Source of the DNA: an uncultured Erysipelotrichaceae bacterium
GTDB taxonomy: Bacteria > Bacillota_I > Bacilli_A > Erysipelotrichales > Erysipelotrichaceae
DNA: 35,282 nucleotides
Direction of reading: 5' to 3'
Assembly: GCA_902766005.1 (NCBI GenBank)
Contig: CACXCB010000343.1
Location: 1 to 35,282, forward strand
Part shown: positions 33,268-35,282 of the stretch, piece after piece
Position numbering within the stretch: position 1 is the stretch's first letter
How the letters are laid out: every line of letters begins with the position of its first letter
Made by a program: the position numbers and the translations under genes
The notes under the pieces: model-generated
What the model was told of the DNA's origin: nothing
Databases searched by the model: none
Seen by the model: the letters and a program-made list of their open reading frames with translations, nothing else

Positions 33268-34143
33268 ATGTCTACGATGAATGATTATGCTAAAATTGAG
33301 CAAAATGCAAAAAGAAATGAAAAAATCCGCAAGACCGTCACCTATGTGCTTCTTGTTTTATGGGCATTAGTCGTATTGTTCCCGTTCTATTGGATGGTAT
33401 TGACTTCCATCAAGAGCTACAGCTCCTATAACTCTGAATATATTCCGAAGTTCTATGCAACCAATCCGACATTCCAGAACTATATCGATGCCTTTACGAC
33501 CGTTCCGCTCGCAAAGTTTTTTGCAAATACGCTGATCTTCACATTTGCGACAACCGCATCGATGCTGATCGTCATCGTGTTTGCTGCATTTGCCTTTGCA
33601 AGATTGGAGTTCAAAGGAAAGAACATGACCTTCGGATTGTTTTTGTCCCTCATGATGATTCCGAATGAACTGGTTATTATCACCAACTTTGTGACGATCA
33701 CGAATTGGGGATTACGAAACACATTCCTCGGTCTTATTCTGCCCTCAATCACATCCATCTTCTATATTTATCTGTTGAAAGAGAATTTTGAGCAGATTCC
33801 GGATGAATTGTATAAAGCAGCAAAAGTTGATGGAACAAGCGATTTGAAATACCTGTTCAAGGTCATGATTCCGATCTGCAAGCCGACGATTGTCACAATT
33901 ATGATTCTGAAGGTAATTGAATGCTGGAACAGCTATGTATGGCCGAGATTGATTACCGACAATGAAGCATATTTCCTTGTTTCCAACGGTATCCAGACGA
34001 TACGTGAAAGCGGATTCGGCCGTGAGAATATTCCGGCAATGATGGCTGCTGTTGTTGTTATCTCCATTCCGTTAATCATTCTATTCCTGATCTTCCATAA
34101 GAAGATCATGGAAGGTGTTTCCAGAGGAGGTACAAAAGGATGA
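33268..34143 (+). CDS. Sugar ABC transporter permease, MalG/UgpE type
   Basis: 291 residues, six predicted transmembrane helices, EAA loop YKAAKVDGTSDLKYLFKVMI followed by PICKP. A polar N-terminal extension (about 35 residues) precedes the first helix. This is the second permease of the same importer, with GAGGTG upstream of its ATG, and its stop overlaps the start of the binding-protein gene (ATGA). A permease followed by the binding protein is the reverse of the usual order, where the binding protein comes first. Confidence 0.94.
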   Translation: MSTMNDYAKIEQNAKRNEKIRKTVTYVLLVLWALVVLFPFYWMVLTSIKSYSSYNSEYIPKFYATNPTFQNYIDAFTTVPLAKFFANTLIFTFATTASMLIVIVFAAFAFARLEFKGKNMTFGLFLSLMMIPNELVIITNFVTITNWGLRNTFLGLILPSITSIFYIYLLKENFEQIPDELYKAAKVDGTSDLKYLFKVMIPICKPTIVTIMILKVIECWNSYVWPRLITDNEAYFLVSNGIQTIRESGFGRENIPAMMAAVVVISIPLIILFLIFHKKIMEGVSRGGTKG

Positions 34144-35282
34144 GAAAACATTTACTGTTATTGACTTCCCTGTTGCTTGCATTATCCCTTCTGAGCGGAT
34201 GTCATGGCTCTAAGGGAAGCCAGGAGTTCTCTGTTCCGGAAAATTTCGATACATCCAAGGATTATGAGATTACCTTCTGGGCTAAAAACGATACAAATAA
34301 AACACAGACGGATATCTATGAGAAAGCCATAAAAGATTTTGAAACCATCTATCCCAATATTCATGTGAATATGCGTCTATATACGGATTATGGCAGAATC
34401 TACAATGACGTTATCACCAATATTGCTACAAAAACTACACCGAATGTATGTATTACTTATCCGGATCATATCGCAACCTATCTGACCGGTAATAATGTCG
34501 TGGTACCGCTAGATGATCTGTTTGCAGATGCAAAATACGGACTGGGTGGAACAGATGTCGCATTTGATTCTGTTGCACAGAATGAGATTGCTGCGGAATT
34601 CCTTGATGAATGTACATTTGACGGACACTACTATGCGATACCCTACATGCGTTCTACCGAAGCGGTTTATATCAACAAGACATATGTTGAAAAGCTCGGT
34701 TATGAAGTTCCGGACATTCTGACATGGGATTTCATGTTTGAAGTAGCTGAAGCTGCAATGCAGAAAGAAGGGGAAAACTTTGTCGTTAACGGACAGAAGG
34801 TCATGATTCCGATCATTTACAAGTCTACCGACAACATGATGATCCAGATGCTGAAGCAGAAAGATGCAGGCTATTCCACTGATGATGGAGAGATTCTTCT
34901 GTTCAACGATACGACAAAAGAACTGTTGTACATGATTGCAGAACATGCGAAAACAGGTGCATTCTCCACCTTCAAAATTTCCAGTTATCCGGCGAATTTC
35001 CTTGATGCCGGTCAGTGTATTTTTGCTATAGATTCTACCGCCGGTGCAACATGGATGGGCACTTATGCGCCATTATCCGATATCAGTGCGGATAAGTTCG
35101 TTGAATTTGAAACTGAGGTAAGACCGGTTCCGCAGTTTGACGTCAATAATCCGAAGATGATCTCCCAAGGTCCTTCCATCTGTATCTTCAATAAGACGGA
35201 TACACAGGAAGTATTGGCATCCTGGCTGTTTGCACAGTATCTGCTCACAAATGATGTACAGATTGCCTATGCTGAGACGGAA
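34140..35282 (+). CDS. Extracellular solute-binding lipoprotein of the sugar ABC importer, 3' end outside window
   Basis: At least 381 residues; the reading frame is open to the last base. A lipoprotein signal ends in LLSGC (Cys21), so the protein is tethered outside. Family-1 solute-binding traits follow: DYEITFWAKND near 36-46, then FETIYPNIHVNM, and FDGHYYAIPYMRSTEAVYIN (part of the substrate cleft), as in maltose- and oligosaccharide-binding proteins. Being encoded last, translationally coupled to the permease, it would be made at lower stoichiometry than usual unless a separate promoter or mRNA processing boosts it. The substrate is unknown. Confidence 0.92.
   Translation, partial: MRKHLLLLTSLLLALSLLSGCHGSKGSQEFSVPENFDTSKDYEITFWAKNDTNKTQTDIYEKAIKDFETIYPNIHVNMRLYTDYGRIYNDVITNIATKTTPNVCITYPDHIATYLTGNNVVVPLDDLFADAKYGLGGTDVAFDSVAQNEIAAEFLDECTFDGHYYAIPYMRSTEAVYINKTYVEKLGYEVPDILTWDFMFEVAEAAMQKEGENFVVNGQKVMIPIIYKSTDNMMIQMLKQKDAGYSTDDGEILLFNDTTKELLYMIAEHAKTGAFSTFKISSYPANFLDAGQCIFAIDSTAGATWMGTYAPLSDISADKFVEFETEVRPVPQFDVNNPKMISQGPSICIFNKTDTQEVLASWLFAQYLLTNDVQIAYAETE

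Overview
The window looks like the chromosome of a low-to-moderate GC Bacillota (Firmicutes). Supporting signs are strong AGGAG-type ribosome binding sites, the Bacillus-like gene orders yqeH-yhbY-(nadD)-yqeK-rsfS, dnaD-nth and pcrA-ligA, PlsY, and a clostridial-type LigA. An Erysipelotrichia-like lineage is a reasonable guess but is inference. There is no rRNA, no CRISPR array, no recognisable tRNA, and no gene-free stretch above 300 bases. Genes are tightly packed, often with ATGA or TAATG overlaps, and most operons end in clear hairpin-plus-T terminators.

Layout: (1) 1-155 is the right end of an IS200/IS605-group element, with an IS608-like GAAT - hairpin - TCAA arrangement. It sits inside a MATE efflux gene whose 3' part continues to 1343. 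(2) Minus strand, 1356-2760: plsY followed by an esterase, divergent from (3) a plus-strand operon parE-parC-yqeH-yhbY-(vestigial nadD/yqeK)-rsfS at 2884-9769, combining topoisomerase IV with ribosome assembly and silencing. (4) 9801-10331, minus: a membrane-anchored thioredoxin-like protein. (5) dnaD-nth at 10497-11695. (6) A self-contained five-gene operon at 11744-15343: TetR regulator, RibD/DHFR-like reductase, short pyruvate-kinase-like protein, amidohydrolase and a 55-residue protein. (7) A HAD hydrolase at 15423-16259. (8) Minus-strand operon at 16275-19331: GH29 alpha-L-fucosidase, cysK, cysE. (9) Plus strand 19461-26164: two RlaP-like nucleotidyltransferases, pcrA, ligA and a membrane-anchored acidic protein. 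(10) RlmD-type rRNA methyltransferase and a transglutaminase-like lipoprotein, 26197-28690. (11) A GH1 glycosidase with an altered acid/base residue plus an RNase Z-like metallohydrolase, 28840-31160. (12) A carbohydrate ABC importer operon, 31263 to the window end: ATPase, two permeases and a solute-binding lipoprotein cut by the window edge.

Most of the window is housekeeping. The parts most worth a second look are the GH1 enzyme with Gln in place of the acid/base Glu (as in myrosinases), the eroded NadD domain fused to YqeK, the IS605-type end that interrupts the MATE gene, the uncharacterised TetR/reductase/PK-like/amidohydrolase operon, and the tandem RlaP-like nucleotidyltransferases.
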